DNA of 64,000 nucleotides from Sophora flavescens (GCA_030762895.1 CM061062.1:101414874-101478873), one strand, 5' to 3'; shown: positions 32,201-42,171, counted from the first letter of the stretch. Translations and numbers: made by a program. The notes: a model not told the origin generated them from the letters alone.

Positions 32201-34777
32201 TGGCTGGATCTCCAACAAGCAGCTGTTAGATACGTGTGTGAAACTAATGTGTTACCTCGCGTTTTTCTTTTCATTTCCCACACTGTCCTGATTATCGTGC
32301 CATTAACTTGAGATGAACAGACTCATGATGCTTTTACATTTTATTGCTGTTTCAGGTTATTTGTTCAGTTTGTGGCAGAGAGCAGCCAGTTTGTATCTAT
32401 TCCCAGTTTGATTTGAAACTCTGATTTTTTCTTTTTGGGATGGCCTCATGTCATGATTTTATTTCTCATATTCACTTATTCCTTCTTTTTGAAGGTTGCT
32501 CAAGTTTGCACAAACTGTGGTGTCAGAATGGGAGAATATTTCTGCAACATCTGCAACTTCTTTGATGATGATGTAATGGCTCACTGAATAATTCTGCATT
32601 ATCTGATTAATATTTACCCTCTTCAAAATGATTGAACTACTTCTACTATGGTTTCTTCATTCTTCTTAGAGATGGACTAGACTGAGACTTGACATTTGGT
32701 GTTTAATCCTGGATTGTGATTGTTAATCATTGTTTTCTCTACGATGCCAACTATTGTTTACACATTATGCAGACGGGGAAACAACAGTTTCATTGTGATG
32801 ATTGTGGGATCTGCAGGTGTGTTGGTTGTGTTTGAGCTGATCCTTGTATTATGTCCTGAGTCAAGTTACCTAAATTTATGGCATGCTACTAATTTTGTTG
32901 ATGCAATTTGGAAACAGAGTTGGTGGTCGAGAGAATTTTTTCCACTGCAACAAGTGTGGTATGCATTCATCACCAGACCACCATTGTGTCTTTGTTATTG
33001 CCTTGGCATAACAATCGTTTTCTTCCCAAATTGAATTATGCTGCAAATTGTTAGTTTCCATATTAATAGCATAGTCATTTCTTTCCTTCACATGCTTTTC
33101 TTGAGACTTGAGCTTGACACTCCTTTATTTTCTGTGAGGTACATAAGGTCATATTTGATAGAATTAAATAATATTAACCAATAGAATTTGCATGTTAAGT
33201 GCATTTTCCATGATCCTGAAAGAATTACCATCCTTGCTATCACCCTCTTAATGAAACCAGAAGATCAAGATCACTACTCTGTATGCTGTTTTCCCCCTTA
33301 AGCCATTTCTTTATCATTACTCTTGTTTCAGGTATTAATTTGTCTTGTCTTATGAGTCAGCTTTTTAGTTGGAACTTGGAACCATGGGTTTGTATTACAG
33401 TGTGCTAGTTTAGTACCACTCTTGAAAGCAAAAGACTTTCCCATTCAAAGAATATATTTCATGTTCAGCACTTGACCTTTGTTGGTTTATAATTTGTGAA
33501 CATTTTTGCTTTACTTGTGCTATAAAAATAAATTTCCTTCTCTTCTGATTATTCACTTGATTTTACTACTCTTTCATTGCTATAAGCATAATTTCCTAGG
33601 ATGAGTAGTTTTTATTTCTCTGGAATTTGGAGTGATATCTATTACATTAGTAACTGAACGGTTCTATTTTTTCTTCTGATAAATAATCAATTGGTCAATA
33701 CTGGCAGGGTCTTGCTATTCAGTTGGTTTGCGTGATAATCATTTATGTGTGGAGAACTCCATGAGGCATCACTGTCCTATTTGTTATGAGGTGCATGTTT
33801 TGTTCCTCCCTTTCCCTGGCTCACATTTTTAATCAAACAAGGAATTTCTTTTAGTCATAGAAAAAATGAGAATATGCTGATATGTGCCTTTAATTATGTT
33901 TGTGTAGTACCTTTTTGATTCACTGAAAGACACTGCAGTTATGAAATGTGGTCACACAATGCATTATGAATGTTACCAAGAGATGATAAACCGTGACAAG
34001 TGAGTATGTTAACTATTTTGAGAATTCTCTGGTCTAAAAAACACTAAATCTTCTTAAATATTGACTTGCTATATGGCTTAGGTACTGTTGTCCCATATGC
34101 TCCAAGTCGGTAATTGACATGTCGAGGGTGTGGAAGAGAATTGATGAAGAGGTAACTGATTAAATTAAAGCCTATAGATTCTTTTACTTGATTTTTTATA
34201 GCATGCAAATCTGATTAAGAATATTACTTGCGGAAATTTTATAATTCAATTATGATTTCTGACTCGTTTGTTAATTATTTTTATGGTATATTAGATTGAA
34301 GCAACTGTCATGCCTGATGATTATCGGTATAAGAAGGTAAAATTATACTCCCTTTTGTTTAAAACCTCCTGATCGATTTGTCTTGTCTTGTAGATTAGCC
34401 ATTAAAACTGCTTTCGAGTATGAATGCACATGTGGCTCTTTGTGCTTATTGGATGGAGCAAAGAACACCATGCTGATTAAATATGGATGAGTTTAACTTT
34501 CAAGAGAAAGCCTACCTATCTGATATTTAATATGCCATTTTAATATGTAGTTTTGGGATTGGTTGAAATGGCAAAGAAAATTTCAGAACTTGTGTAGGAC
34601 TAGCATGCATAATTTACTAGAATAATAAAACTAAAGGAGCATCTATTTCAGGTTTGGATACTCTGCAATGACTGCAATGACATAACCCAAGTTTACTTTC
34701 ACATTATTGGGCAAAAATGTGGTCACTGCAGTTCATATAACACTCGTGCAATCGCTCCTCCTGTTCTTCCTCAATGA
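26203..34777 (+). CDS. RZFP34: CHY/CTCHY/RING zinc-finger E3 ubiquitin ligase, 12 exons
   Basis: The product belongs to the RCHY1/PIRH2 family of RING E3 ligases. Inferred exons: 26203-26213, 26328-26415, 26519-26575, 32356-32388, 32495-32572, 32773-32816, 32918-32958, 33708-33790, 33908-33999, 34082-34151, 34295-34336, 34652-34777; together 254 codons, close to family length. Visible order: CHY zinc finger ([24 protein letters not shown]), CTCHY region ([34 protein letters not shown]), RING ([30 protein letters not shown]), and a C-terminal zinc ribbon ([20 protein letters not shown]). All junctions but one are GT-AG and in phase. After exon 2 the intron begins ATATCTCT instead of GT. The ATG is the first after an in-frame TAA; some relatives have ~20-40 extra N-terminal residues, so an upstream exon is possible. 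Intron 3 is 5.8 kb because of a copia insertion. The reading frame is intact, and expression is plausible. Confidence 0.85.
26894..27382 (-). mobile_element. 3' LTR of intronic copia element
   Basis: TGTTGGGAAATACC...GATCTCCAACA, 489 bp, nearly identical to 31751-32217 with about a dozen substitutions by hand count. On the - strand it keeps a TATAAATA box (27277-27284) that the opposite LTR lacks. The host 5-mer to its left is AGAAG (26889-26893), against AGCAG (32218-32222) at the other end. Confidence 0.92.
27384..27397 (-). other. Polypurine tract of intronic copia element
   Basis: The - strand reads GGAGGGGGAGAA directly before the LTR start TGTTGG (27382), the normal priming site for plus-strand DNA synthesis. 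Confidence 0.75.
27420..28835 (-). pseudogene. Copia reverse transcriptase and RNase H, one nonsense codon
   Basis: Reverse transcriptase motifs in order: [33 protein letters not shown] (catalytic Asp), [14 protein letters not shown], and YVDDMLI (catalytic DD at about 28390). RNase H follows: [35 protein letters not shown] and [12 protein letters not shown] (catalytic acids). The frame is broken by a TAA at 28101-28103 between RT and RNase H. It reads on from the integrase frame after a TAG at 28836-28838. Confidence 0.9.
28836..30575 (-). pseudogene. Copia protease and integrase region
   Basis: The frame carries the protease box [11 protein letters not shown], a pre-integrase zinc region ([13 protein letters not shown]...CENCLAGK), and the integrase catalytic core with D in FIDDHSRK, D in TDNGGEYLG and E in ERMNRT. 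The [12 protein letters not shown] and [17 protein letters not shown] segments follow, then an acidic linker leading to RT. It ends at TAG 28836-28838, one of two nonsense codons in the pol frame. It is joined to gag by a frame change near 30630. Confidence 0.9.
30622..31410 (-). CDS. Copia gag (UBN2 type) with zinc knuckle
   Basis: A 262-codon intact frame begins [14 protein letters not shown] near the primer site. It has the UBN2 signature ([20 protein letters not shown], then [17 protein letters not shown]) and a CX2CX4HX4C knuckle ([14 protein letters not shown]) near its C-terminus, preceded by an Arg/Ser/Gly-rich basic stretch. It forms the capsid/nucleocapsid part of the element. The frame changes before protease, so either a one-base lesion or programmed shifting separates it from pol; a lesion is more likely because these elements usually have one frame. 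Confidence 0.85.
   Translation of the reverse strand: MEGAVTHDGDMFKLTADNYSYWKPMMEDHLYYKDLYLPITQKEMPKDMPEVETDKDWELQNRKVVAMIRKYIDRSLFEHVSTYTNAYELWTKLESLIQKKTPRNKAHLVRRLVKLEYMNGQNMIEHLNTFKGIVNQLTKAGMSVDDELQTLLLLSSLPESWDTLVVTLSNSAPDGKLSMDSVTDCLLNDESRRRERGLNSQFEANVVENRGRSNNRGKGSRGKSQGRSKSRTRPGCYYCGKLGHIKPECRFLKRIKRSNSPP
31738..31749 (-). other. Primer-binding site, initiator tRNA-Met
   Basis: The - strand reads TGGTATCAGAGC one base inside the LTR end at 31751. This is the canonical Ty1-copia site. Confidence 0.92.
31751..32217 (-). mobile_element. 5' LTR of intronic copia element (TATA deleted)
   Basis: TGTTGGGAAATACC...GATCTCCAACA, 467 bp. Compared with the partner at 26894 it lacks about 17 bases containing the TATAAATA box plus two smaller deletions. 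Because the element is on the - strand, this is the LTR that should drive its transcription. Confidence 0.9.
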
Positions 34778-35829
34778 CCAGATTCTTGTGGTTCTGGAAA
34801 CAGATGTTGCCACAATTATTGTAGAGCCTTATTCGATTCATGATCAACATTAATGGTGCATTATGCCATATAAACTTTTCTTCTCCCACCATGTGGAGTG
34901 GCTAATGGACTTGGTATCTGAGGTATTAGGCTGATTGAGATTAACATTTGTATACTGTTTCTCTGTCATGAGCAATTGGTAATTGTCTGCTTGTGCTAGT
35001 GATGTATTCATATTGTAAGGAAGGTTGATTTGTCTATGCCATTGAATTTAATTAATCAACATAACTCTGTGATTCCTTCCTTGCATAATAAGCTTTGTGT
35101 GTTCTACAGGTGGCTTTGTTTTTTTTGGATCTGGGAGCATATTTCTGGCATTTAAATTTTATAATCACAATGACCATTGCTTATATCATAGTACCACTGC
35201 ACTTTTCTGTGTTTCTTAAAAAGAGAATGTTGTTTGGTAAATGAGAAATAGTAATGATTTATGATGAAAATAGAAGCAAATAAAAGAAAATACAACTGAT
35301 AATTGCAACTGATAATTACATAGATCTTATGTTTATTACTAAAAGAAAATACAATTGATAATTACAAGACAAATAAATAAGATAATTATTCGCTAAGTGT
35401 ATGATATTTCCTAATTAAGTTCCTAAAAAATACATGAATCTAATTAATTACAATAGTTATTTCCTAAGCTATTAATGACTTTGGACGATGGATGGTGGAT
35501 TCCAACAAAGCTATTAATGATTTTGGAGTGGATGGTTGATTATAACATATATTTTTCAATTTTTCAGATAAGCATTATTTTAAATTAACAAGAGTAAAAA
35601 AATTATTGTATCGTCAAGGACTAAATTGCAATAAATAAAAGTTTTATAACTAAATAGTAAATCAGATTACATGACTTCATCAAACGTAAACCCATTCAAC
35701 TATTGATCTAAAAAATAACGGTACCGAAACTCTTGGATTTCTTTCGGTATCATAGCAGCTCCTAGTTTTTCTGCATAATAGCAATACTCAACTTTCAAGT
35801 TAAGATCCCTCTCGTTCTTCAATTATGAG
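34778..35829. other. 3' flank of the RING gene, no further gene
   Basis: This contains the probable 3' UTR (to roughly 35170) and AT-rich DNA with a short direct repeat 'AACTGATAATTACA' (35297-35355). Nothing else is recognised. Confidence 0.4.
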
Positions 35830-36177
35830 GAACTAGAAAGTTGGACAAACTGCATTTGTAAAAGAAATCCCATTTCTATCAAGATCATACCCAACCCAGA
35901 GGTTCCTCATTTGAATGTTCCCAATCACTGATTGTACTAAACTAGCAGAGCGTAGAATTGCAAGGCACCAAACCCCTTCTCCATATTCCACAAACGTGAT
36001 ATCATGCATCAACCGAAGATCAACATTAGTAAAGTGAAATGTCACTAACGGTATGTTGGCCAAGTCACTATAAGTTCCCTCATAGCACAACTCGAACTCA
36101 CCAGATGGACCTTTCATTATATGTTCCCTCGTACCATTGTTATTGACATAAAGGGTTTGAAAACCTTCAAAGTCATT
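35830..36177 (-). pseudogene. C-terminal fragment of CDR1/nepenthesin-like aspartic protease
   Basis: The - strand encodes the final ~95 residues of a plant A1B aspartic protease: VTFHFTNVDLRLMHD, FVEYGEGVWCLAILRS, then GNIQMRNLWVGYDLDRNGISF and a terminal Cys. These are the C-terminal lobe strands around the family's conserved GN.Q..N..VGYD segment. Both catalytic Asp motifs and everything upstream are missing, cut off where an inverted LTR starts at 36178. It is closely similar to the pseudogene at 47556-49337 but in opposite orientation and with a healthier C-terminus. Confidence 0.8.
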
Positions 36178-36785
36178 TGGGATGACGTATTACATTATAC
36201 ATGAGTTGGTTATCACTTTCAAGGAAGGGAGGGATGATGGTATATATTTTATTCCGAGAGAAGGATGTGATATATCACCATTTGGGATGGGATATCAAAT
36301 TATTGAAAAATATCCACATCTGGGATGTGATATGAGATACCTCCATCTGGGATGGGGAAGACAGTGAGACGTCATTGCATGGATATGAGCTCATAGACCT
36401 TAGTGGATCTGGGATTCACACCGGTTTTGGGAACCAAAGAGTCGAGTCAAGTGATCTTGGGAATCATCTAGTCATGTTTATGGAGTTGCATTGCATAGAG
36501 TTTGCATGATGAATGTGATTAAATATAATGAGATGTGACCGTAGTTGATTTTATGAGCTTTTGGTTTAACATGTTTGATATTGATTAATTTATATGTTAT
36601 TATTTTGGAGGTTTATTATATTTATTATTTTGAAAATTATCGGATACCATGAATGTTTTTCCGATTGTCGCGTCGGCTGAGAACAATACTATTTGCGAAA
36701 AAAATTTGTAACTGTATTGTTCACTGGGATTTTATATCTCGTTAAAAAGTGTTGTTTTCAGAGCCTGGAGACATCGTCATTGAGG
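36178..36785 (-). mobile_element. Inverted copy of the 1.9 kb LTR family, left part
   Basis: This matches the reverse complement of about 20710-21310: GGATATGAGCTCATAGACC, GATCTGGGATTCACACC, and the 'CACTGGGAT..TATATCTC' segment. It starts abruptly beside the protease fragment, so its 3' end is lost. It is broken at 36785 by the CACTA-like element and resumes at 41733. Confidence 0.8.
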
Positions 36786-37246
36786 ACTACAGAAAAGGGC
36801 TTCAGTAGCGCTTTTTTTTTGGTCTTTAGTAGCGCTTCGAAGTGCTATCTATTCACCCGCTACTGAAGGTGGGAGAGATTCAATAGCGCTTAAAAAAGTG
36901 CTACTGAAAGTAGGAATAGGTAGCGCTTCCTTGAGAAAGCGCTGTCTAAAGTTAATAATAAACAATCTATTACATACCTTCAGTAGCGCTTTCTCAAGGA
37001 AGCGCTATCTATTTGTCACTTTAGGCAGCGTTTTTTCAAGAAAGCGCTACTGAAAGGGAGGGAATAGGTAGCGTTTTTTCAAGAAAACGCTACCTATTCC
37101 CCCCCTTTTTTTATAATTATTTACATTGTTTTTCTATATTTCTCACATGCACTCAGCAAAACTAAGACATTAAACAGTTTATCCATCCCATTGCACTTAA
37201 CAAAACTCAACAAACCATACATTTACATACAAAAGCTTAAATACAA

Positions 37247-37345
37247 TATTTTTTTTTAGATAAGCTAAAAGTATATTGATTAAAGGGTACAAGGGGTACC
37301 CCAACCCGTATACAATAATAACCCAACAACACTAACAGTTTCTGC
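37247..37345 (-). pseudogene. LINE 3' tail fragment
   Basis: The - strand ends ..GCTTATCTAAAAAAAAA, the same TTATCT-A9 ending as the LINE tail at 14131, preceded by 'GGGTACCCCTTGTACCC'. It is a short LINE end, probably inserted in the CACTA-like element. Only the tail is recognisable. Confidence 0.4.
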
Positions 37346-37437
37346 AGCAATAGTCAACCCCCTATGCCAGTCTAAACCAAGTTTGAATACAAAGCTCAAT
37401 ATATATAGTTTGAATTAATTTCAGCAGTCAGCAATAG

Positions 37438-37664
37438 CTAGAGACACTTGCTCAAATCCCATTTGTTTTGCCTTTGTGTAACAATGGAAAGAAGTCTTGA
37501 AACCCCTCGAGTCCAGATATCATATTCCCTTTGACTTGTACATTCAAGCTCCACAATCCCTCTTGATTCTGTCTTCAATCCAAAATACTCTCTTTTTTCA
37601 CCATCATCAAACAGATGCCTTCCTAGCCATGTTGGTAAATTCGTGCACACCTCCAACACAATGT
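37438..37664 (-). pseudogene. Captured last exon of a FORKED/VAN3-binding-type protein (PH domain)
   Basis: After TTTGCAG the - strand reads an intact frame: DIVLEVCTNLPTWLGRHL, EYFGLKTESRGIVELEC, then QREYDIWTRGVSRLLSI, to TAG at 37438. This is the C-terminal half of the pleckstrin-like domain of plant DUF828 proteins (VAN3-binding protein/FORKED-like, in membrane trafficking and vein patterning). Splice acceptor and stop are preserved. The rest of the gene is represented only by 37992-38250. Confidence 0.8.
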
Positions 37665-37991
37665 CTGCAAATTTAAAAGCATAAGTTATGAGTTGTTTTA
37701 AAATTTTATGGTCATGAAGCCTCTACACAAGCAAAATAAAGTCATGAAGCTAATGCCAACATAAGGAAACACAAATTACAAAACAGGACTATTACTAATT
37801 TACTAAGTCTAATGTTATCCTTATAGTACGGGGATCGATCAACAAGTGAAACTATATATCCTAATTGATTCTAAACTGTTGAAACAACTTACAAAGATGG
37901 TTAAGAGCATTAGCTTAAATAGTTTCTTCTCTATAAGGAAAATTATTCAGTGTTATATGACATGAGTGCTTAATGAATGTATAAACTCTAC

Positions 37992-38250
37992 CAGTGGCAG
38001 CTGTAGCTGTAAGAGTCGTGATATCATCATCAGAGTGGACATTGACAGCAGAGCTAACCACAGAAGCAAGGTGTTCTCTTTCAGCTCCCATTGCTTCAGC
38101 AGCTTCAACACACTGCAGCAACTAATGTGGCTGCGAAGCCACAACCATGTCTGTCTTGGCCATCTTCTCATCCTTACTTCGGTTGCGAGATGTTGTCTTG
38201 TGTGATGGCTGCAACAGCAGATGCCATTGCAGCCACAGAAATAGGAAACC
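37992..38250 (-). pseudogene. Captured DUF828 exon of the same FORKED-type gene
   Basis: The - strand encodes, in pieces of different frames, SVAAMASAVAAITQ, then SKDEKMAKTDMVVAS, ATLVAA and [19 protein letters not shown] followed by [15 protein letters not shown]. This is the Ala-rich central part of DUF828 proteins. It ends at ACTG before GTAGAG, a 5' splice site. A two-base loss between VAA and CVE and another frame change upstream break it. It lies upstream of 37438-37664 in the correct order for a gene on the - strand. Confidence 0.8.
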
Positions 38251-39159
38251 TGGTTGGCATTCTGCATTCCTTTGGACATTAACTCCTCAATTGCAGCCAG
38301 CCAAATTTTTTGTCCTCGGAACTGAAGTTGTGCAGACTGAAAAAAGAGCCAAATTCACATATCAATGCAATCACAAATTCCAAATTAATGAATCTTTCCA
38401 TAACAATTAACTCACCAGCAGTAAAGGAGATTTAAGAGAATTGCACATACTCCAAGCAAATTGCACATACTCCCTCATGCTTCCCATATTCACTCTGATC
38501 AGCATTGAACAAGAACAACATCACCAAAATCAGAATACCTAAACCACCGATATTCCCCACAAAATAATAACCCAACCAAAGCAACAAATAAAATCAACAC
38601 CTGGGGTTTGAGTGAAAGATCCTGAAGATCGATGAAATGGGGTTTAACCCAATAACACAAAAACTGCAAAACGAAATGGAAAATTCAAAAACAGAACAAA
38701 AGGTTCACTGTATGGTCTGCAACTTATTTTTGACAGCATTAACACAACCTTCACATTTCATATCCACCATGTATTCCGTCTGTCACCAAATTAACCCCAG
38801 AAAAAAAAATAGATGAATAAGGATTAAATTAAATTATTTTAGCTAAAACCCCCTGCAAATTAGCAATTGCATAGAAACACCGGAAAAAGTGAAAATGATG
38901 AAACTGACCCAGTAACTCCGATAAGACAGCAGTATCAGTCTGTGAGAGAAAGACGAAAGAGATGAATGTTAAATGAGAATTGAATTTTAAGATTATAGCA
39001 TAATAATAATGAAGTGATGAATTGAAGAGAGGAATGAAAGGCAAAGGGAAACCTGAGAAGTGGGATTGGGGTCCATGTGAAGAGGTGAGGGAGCGGTAGC
39101 GAATGATTTCACGAGTGGGAAGCGATTTGTCATTGTCACTTGTGCAACCATGGGTGGTC

Positions 39160-39263
39160 AAGGTCTTGGCACGAAGAGGTTCATCCTCGTCCCAAGAAAG
39201 ATTAACATTACTGTGCTGGCGAGTTTGAGAATAGAAATTTTTACACTCATAGTTTGCAGGTGC
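39160..39263 (-). pseudogene. ESF1: Captured ESF1 exon C
   Basis: After CTATTTAG the - strand reads APANYECKNFYSQTRQ followed by HSNVNLSWDEDEPLRAKTL. This corresponds to the region of ESF1 (nucleolar pre-rRNA processing factor) just after its RRM-like domain, with the conserved LSWDEDEP. Similarity stops abruptly at KTL (about 39160), where other DNA joins. Confidence 0.75.
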
Positions 39264-39477
39264 CTAAATAGAGAAATGAGTCAATATATGCCTGTTATTG
39301 TTGTGAACTTGTGATGCATAAATATAGCATCTCTCTAATTTAGTTAGCAAATGCAACAGAAACTATATTGTATATCTGACTATACAAATTTAAATAGACA
39401 GCCTCAATCACTTCTTTAATTGCATTTAGACTCTATTGCATACTAACAAAGGACAAACACAATCAGATGGTAAATAC

Positions 39478-39641
39478 CTCGGTGGCAATGTCCCGAGGAG
39501 GATGTTTGATTTCCATGTTGTCAGGAATAAACCTTAAATCAAGTGCATTAGATGACTGTATAAATTCAAGACCATTGCATTCTTTGTAAATGTGATCTGC
39601 TGTGGTACATGAGTCGCATTCCACCACAAAGATAATAGTAC
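39478..39641 (-). pseudogene. ESF1: Captured ESF1 exon B
   Basis: The - strand encodes VVECDSCTTADHIYKECN, then GLEFIQSSNALDLRFIPD and HPPRDIATE, ending at GAG followed by GTATTT (5' splice site). One extra base near the start (TATTATCTTTGTGG) shifts the frame, and the expected AG acceptor is not present. This is the conserved core of ESF1. Confidence 0.8.
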
Positions 39642-40018
39642 CGGGGAGCCGGAGAAACAATCAGGATACACATAGATGAAAGAGAAGAGGAAGAAAAGGG
39701 ATGTGCATAACACATAACAGAATTGCTATTAATACTGGTCCCGTGCTAAATTTTAAGATCACAAAGGTAGGTGGAAACAAAAACTTAAATGATTTTTGAG
39801 ATACATCATCTTTTTTAACATTACCCTTCAGCTTAACCATATCAGTATGTAAAATATTCTTAAAACAATATAGCATAAGATGTGCATCTTGACGTATTGA
39901 GTGCTTAAAGGAAAAAAGTCAGTATTAAATGATGAGAAGTACCATAAAACTGATAAATTATTCGTAGTTTTATCTCAATGCAATTCAAGTCAATATGTCA
40001 ATATTGATAGTTATTTAC

Positions 40019-40243
40019 CGCATCCTGCTTTTCTCATGCACGCAGTTTCTCATTGTCAATATCATCATCACTGTTGTCTTCATCGCTATTTTCATTTTCA
40101 TCATGGCCGAACAGACCAACAGGGCCACGAACTTTCTCCTCTTTCATACGTTGAAGACCAAACTCAGATCTATAGATAGCCACTGATTTGATCAGTCCAT
40201 TAGAGGGGACAAATGATCTTAATAATACATACATGTCAACAGC
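40019..40243 (-). pseudogene. ESF1: Captured ESF1 exon A
   Basis: After GTTGCAG the - strand reads AVDMYVLLRSFVPSNG, SEFGLQRMKEEKVRGPVG, then an acidic run and DNEKLRA. It breaks at a two-base loss that creates TGA (GCATGAG). The exon ends at GCG before GTAAAT. Splice sites on both sides are retained, and exon order A-B-C on the - strand matches the ESF1 gene, so introns were captured too. Confidence 0.82.
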
Positions 40244-40402
40244 CTGCAACAACAACAAAAACATTATAACAGGACCGCAAGACACACGCAGACAATATTT
40301 TAAACAAGCAAAAGCTTGTTCCAAGTACTTGAATTAAATTTAAATATGCCTTATAATAAAAATTTATCCCATCAACAGCACATCAGCCTTGACATACACA
40401 CC

Positions 40403-40590
40403 TTAACATGAGGCGTCCATAAGAAGCAAGGCTTCCTGCCCTGGAAAACCTGATCATAAGCTCAATTGACTTCTCAGTCAAGAAAGTCATCAAGATGATA
40501 GCAAGAAGACCAGGCACCATCCCCAACTCTTTCAAGGTTGCACGCAAGGCCATGATCCCAGCACCAATAATTGTGGTGGACAAGTTAAAT
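40403..40590 (-). pseudogene. AVT6: Captured exon of AVT6-type amino-acid transporter
   Basis: The - strand encodes FNLSTTIIGAGIMALRATL, ELGMVPGLLAIILMTFLTEK and ELMIRFSRAGSLASYG. These are the first two membrane helices of AVT6/SNAT-type vacuolar amino-acid transporters (AAAP family). MAL-R-AT replaces the usual MALPAT, a missense change in the signature. The frame then runs into unrelated sequence. An upstream piece is at 40683-40745. Confidence 0.82.
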
Positions 40591-40682
40591 GGGGTACAAA
40601 TAAAATAAAAATAAAAATAGATAGATCTGGTTGCAATTGTGAAGAATAAAGAACCTGAAAGGCTAAAACGAAGTTCTTGCTT

Positions 40683-40745
40683 CGTTCCATGGAAGCCTCG
40701 TCGAAAGTCATTGCCTCCAACTTCATCGTCATACCAGATTGATGA
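40683..40745 (-). pseudogene. AVT6: Captured N-terminal piece of the AVT6-type gene
   Basis: The - strand reads YDDEVGGNDFRRGFHGT, resembling the acidic segment just before FNLSTT in AVT6 proteins. About 90 bases of AT-rich DNA now separate the two pieces. Resemblance is short, so this is less certain than 40403-40590. Confidence 0.5.
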
Positions 40746-41732
40746 GGCAAGAGAGGTAACCAAACTTGATGTTGAATGGAGAAAAGAAAGAAAAGAGTAA
40801 GTGAGAACAGAGTCATACCAGTTATTCCCCCAATTCCCAAACCCTAAGAGAAAGGAGAAGAAGAACAAAAGAGAGAAGAAGAAGAAGAAAATAGGGGTAC
40901 CTGCGGCACGGCTCCACGCACAACGAAGCTATAGGGAACAGCTTGGCTAAATCATACTTGGCGGCGAATGCGGAGGTGCAGAAGGAGGTCACAGTGGTTA
41001 GGGTTATCAATCGAAAGAGATGAATCATACTTGGGCTGGGGGTAGAGGACGACCGACTGTTGAGGTGGCGGACGAGCGGTGGATGGTGGTGGACAAGCAG
41101 AGGACGACGATGAAATTCCTTGGCCCAGTGAGAGAAAACGCGAAGACGAAGCAAAACGTAGAGGCGAAGATGGGTGGGGAGGTTTGGGTTCCCTCGTCGT
41201 GATCGAGAGAGAGAGTGGTTTTTGAGATTTTGAAGGAGTAGATATGGTTCGATTTGTACGCAGTGATCGACAGAGAGAGTGGCTTCCTGATCTGTGAGCA
41301 GAGGGAGAAAATGACGGCAGAGGAGAGGGAGACACGGTAGAGGGAGAGGGCGCGATGAAGGGGAAGGGTTTGAGACAGAGTCGAGCGAGGGTTTGAGTAG
41401 AGTTGCGCGAGAAGATGTGAGGGAAATATTTAGTAAAAGGGAATAGATAGCGTTTCTTTGAAAAAGCGCTATCTATTTACTTACCTATGGTAGCGTTTTT
41501 TTGAGGAAACGCTATCTATTCTCTTACTTATAGTAGCGCTTCTTCAAGGAAACGCTATCTATTCCTATCAATCTACATTCAATAGCGCTTCCTTAAAGAA
41601 GCGCTGTCTTAGAATAAGGAATAGATAGCGCTCTCTTAAGGAAGCGCTATTAAAAACCTTCCGCCTATTTTTCAGTAGCGTTTTTCATTGAAGTGCTACT
41701 GAAAGTGCGCTACTAAAACCCTTTTTTGTAGT

Positions 41733-42063
41733 AGTAGAGTTAATATATTGCTTTTAGCTTAGATGGTCAGTATCGTAGCATGGCTTAAACGCGTCATGCT
41801 GACATTATTTGTTAGTTTCGGTTTTCTTTTCTCGGATTGTAGTTAGACGCCCGATTTTGAGGCTTTTGATTTTTATTTGAATGTATGGATTTATTAATAT
41901 TTTTCATTACTTTGAAATATTATTAATTATTTCATTTAATATGAGTCATTCTTCAGACTTAATTATTTGAGAAAATTTTTATGACTTGTATATTTTAATT
42001 AAATGTTTTAAATGATTTTTATTGAATTTATTTTGGGTTACTAATGTAACGAATGGTGTTACA
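41733..42063 (-). mobile_element. Inverted copy of the 1.9 kb LTR family, right part
   Basis: This is the reverse complement of the first ~300 bases of 20400-22306, ending GGTGTTACA at 42063 (LTR start TGTAACACC on the - strand). With 36178-36785 it shows the CACTA-like element inserted within this LTR. Confidence 0.8.
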
Positions 42064-42171
42064 GGATGGGTCCTACATTGACACATCACTCATTTTTACT
42101 TTTTATTACTTCAGCACCTCATCTCTCGATCCTAGAAACTTCAAAAAAGCTCTTGAATGGGTCACACTAGT

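Larger units (their letters stand above)
36786..41732. mobile_element. CACTA-like element carrying three host gene fragments (4.9 kb)
   Basis: The ends are ACTACAGAAAAGGGCTTCAG (left) and, on the - strand, ACTACAAAAAAGGGTTTTAG (right), followed on both sides by dense subterminal repeats of AGTAGCGCTT/AAGCGCTA (36800-37090 and 41440-41710). The layout and ACTACA termini fit CACTA elements. The expected first C is G on the left and T on the right, and the 3-bp duplication (AGG/AGT) is imperfect. No transposase is seen, so it is non-autonomous. Its interior carries - strand fragments of three unrelated plant genes (37438-40745). It sits inside an inverted LTR copy whose sequence resumes on either side. 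Confidence 0.8.

Noticed and set aside
40822..41335. Ser/Pro-rich - strand frames at the right end of the CACTA-like element
   Set aside because: They look like leader or low-complexity sequence with no recognised domain; they could be captured promoter DNA but cannot be supported as coding.
36786..41732. Mutator-type element instead of CACTA
   Set aside because: The ACTACA(A/G)AAAAGGG ends and dense short subterminal repeats fit CACTA better, and no 8-9 bp duplication is seen; but the 3-bp duplication is imperfect, so this is not fully excluded.
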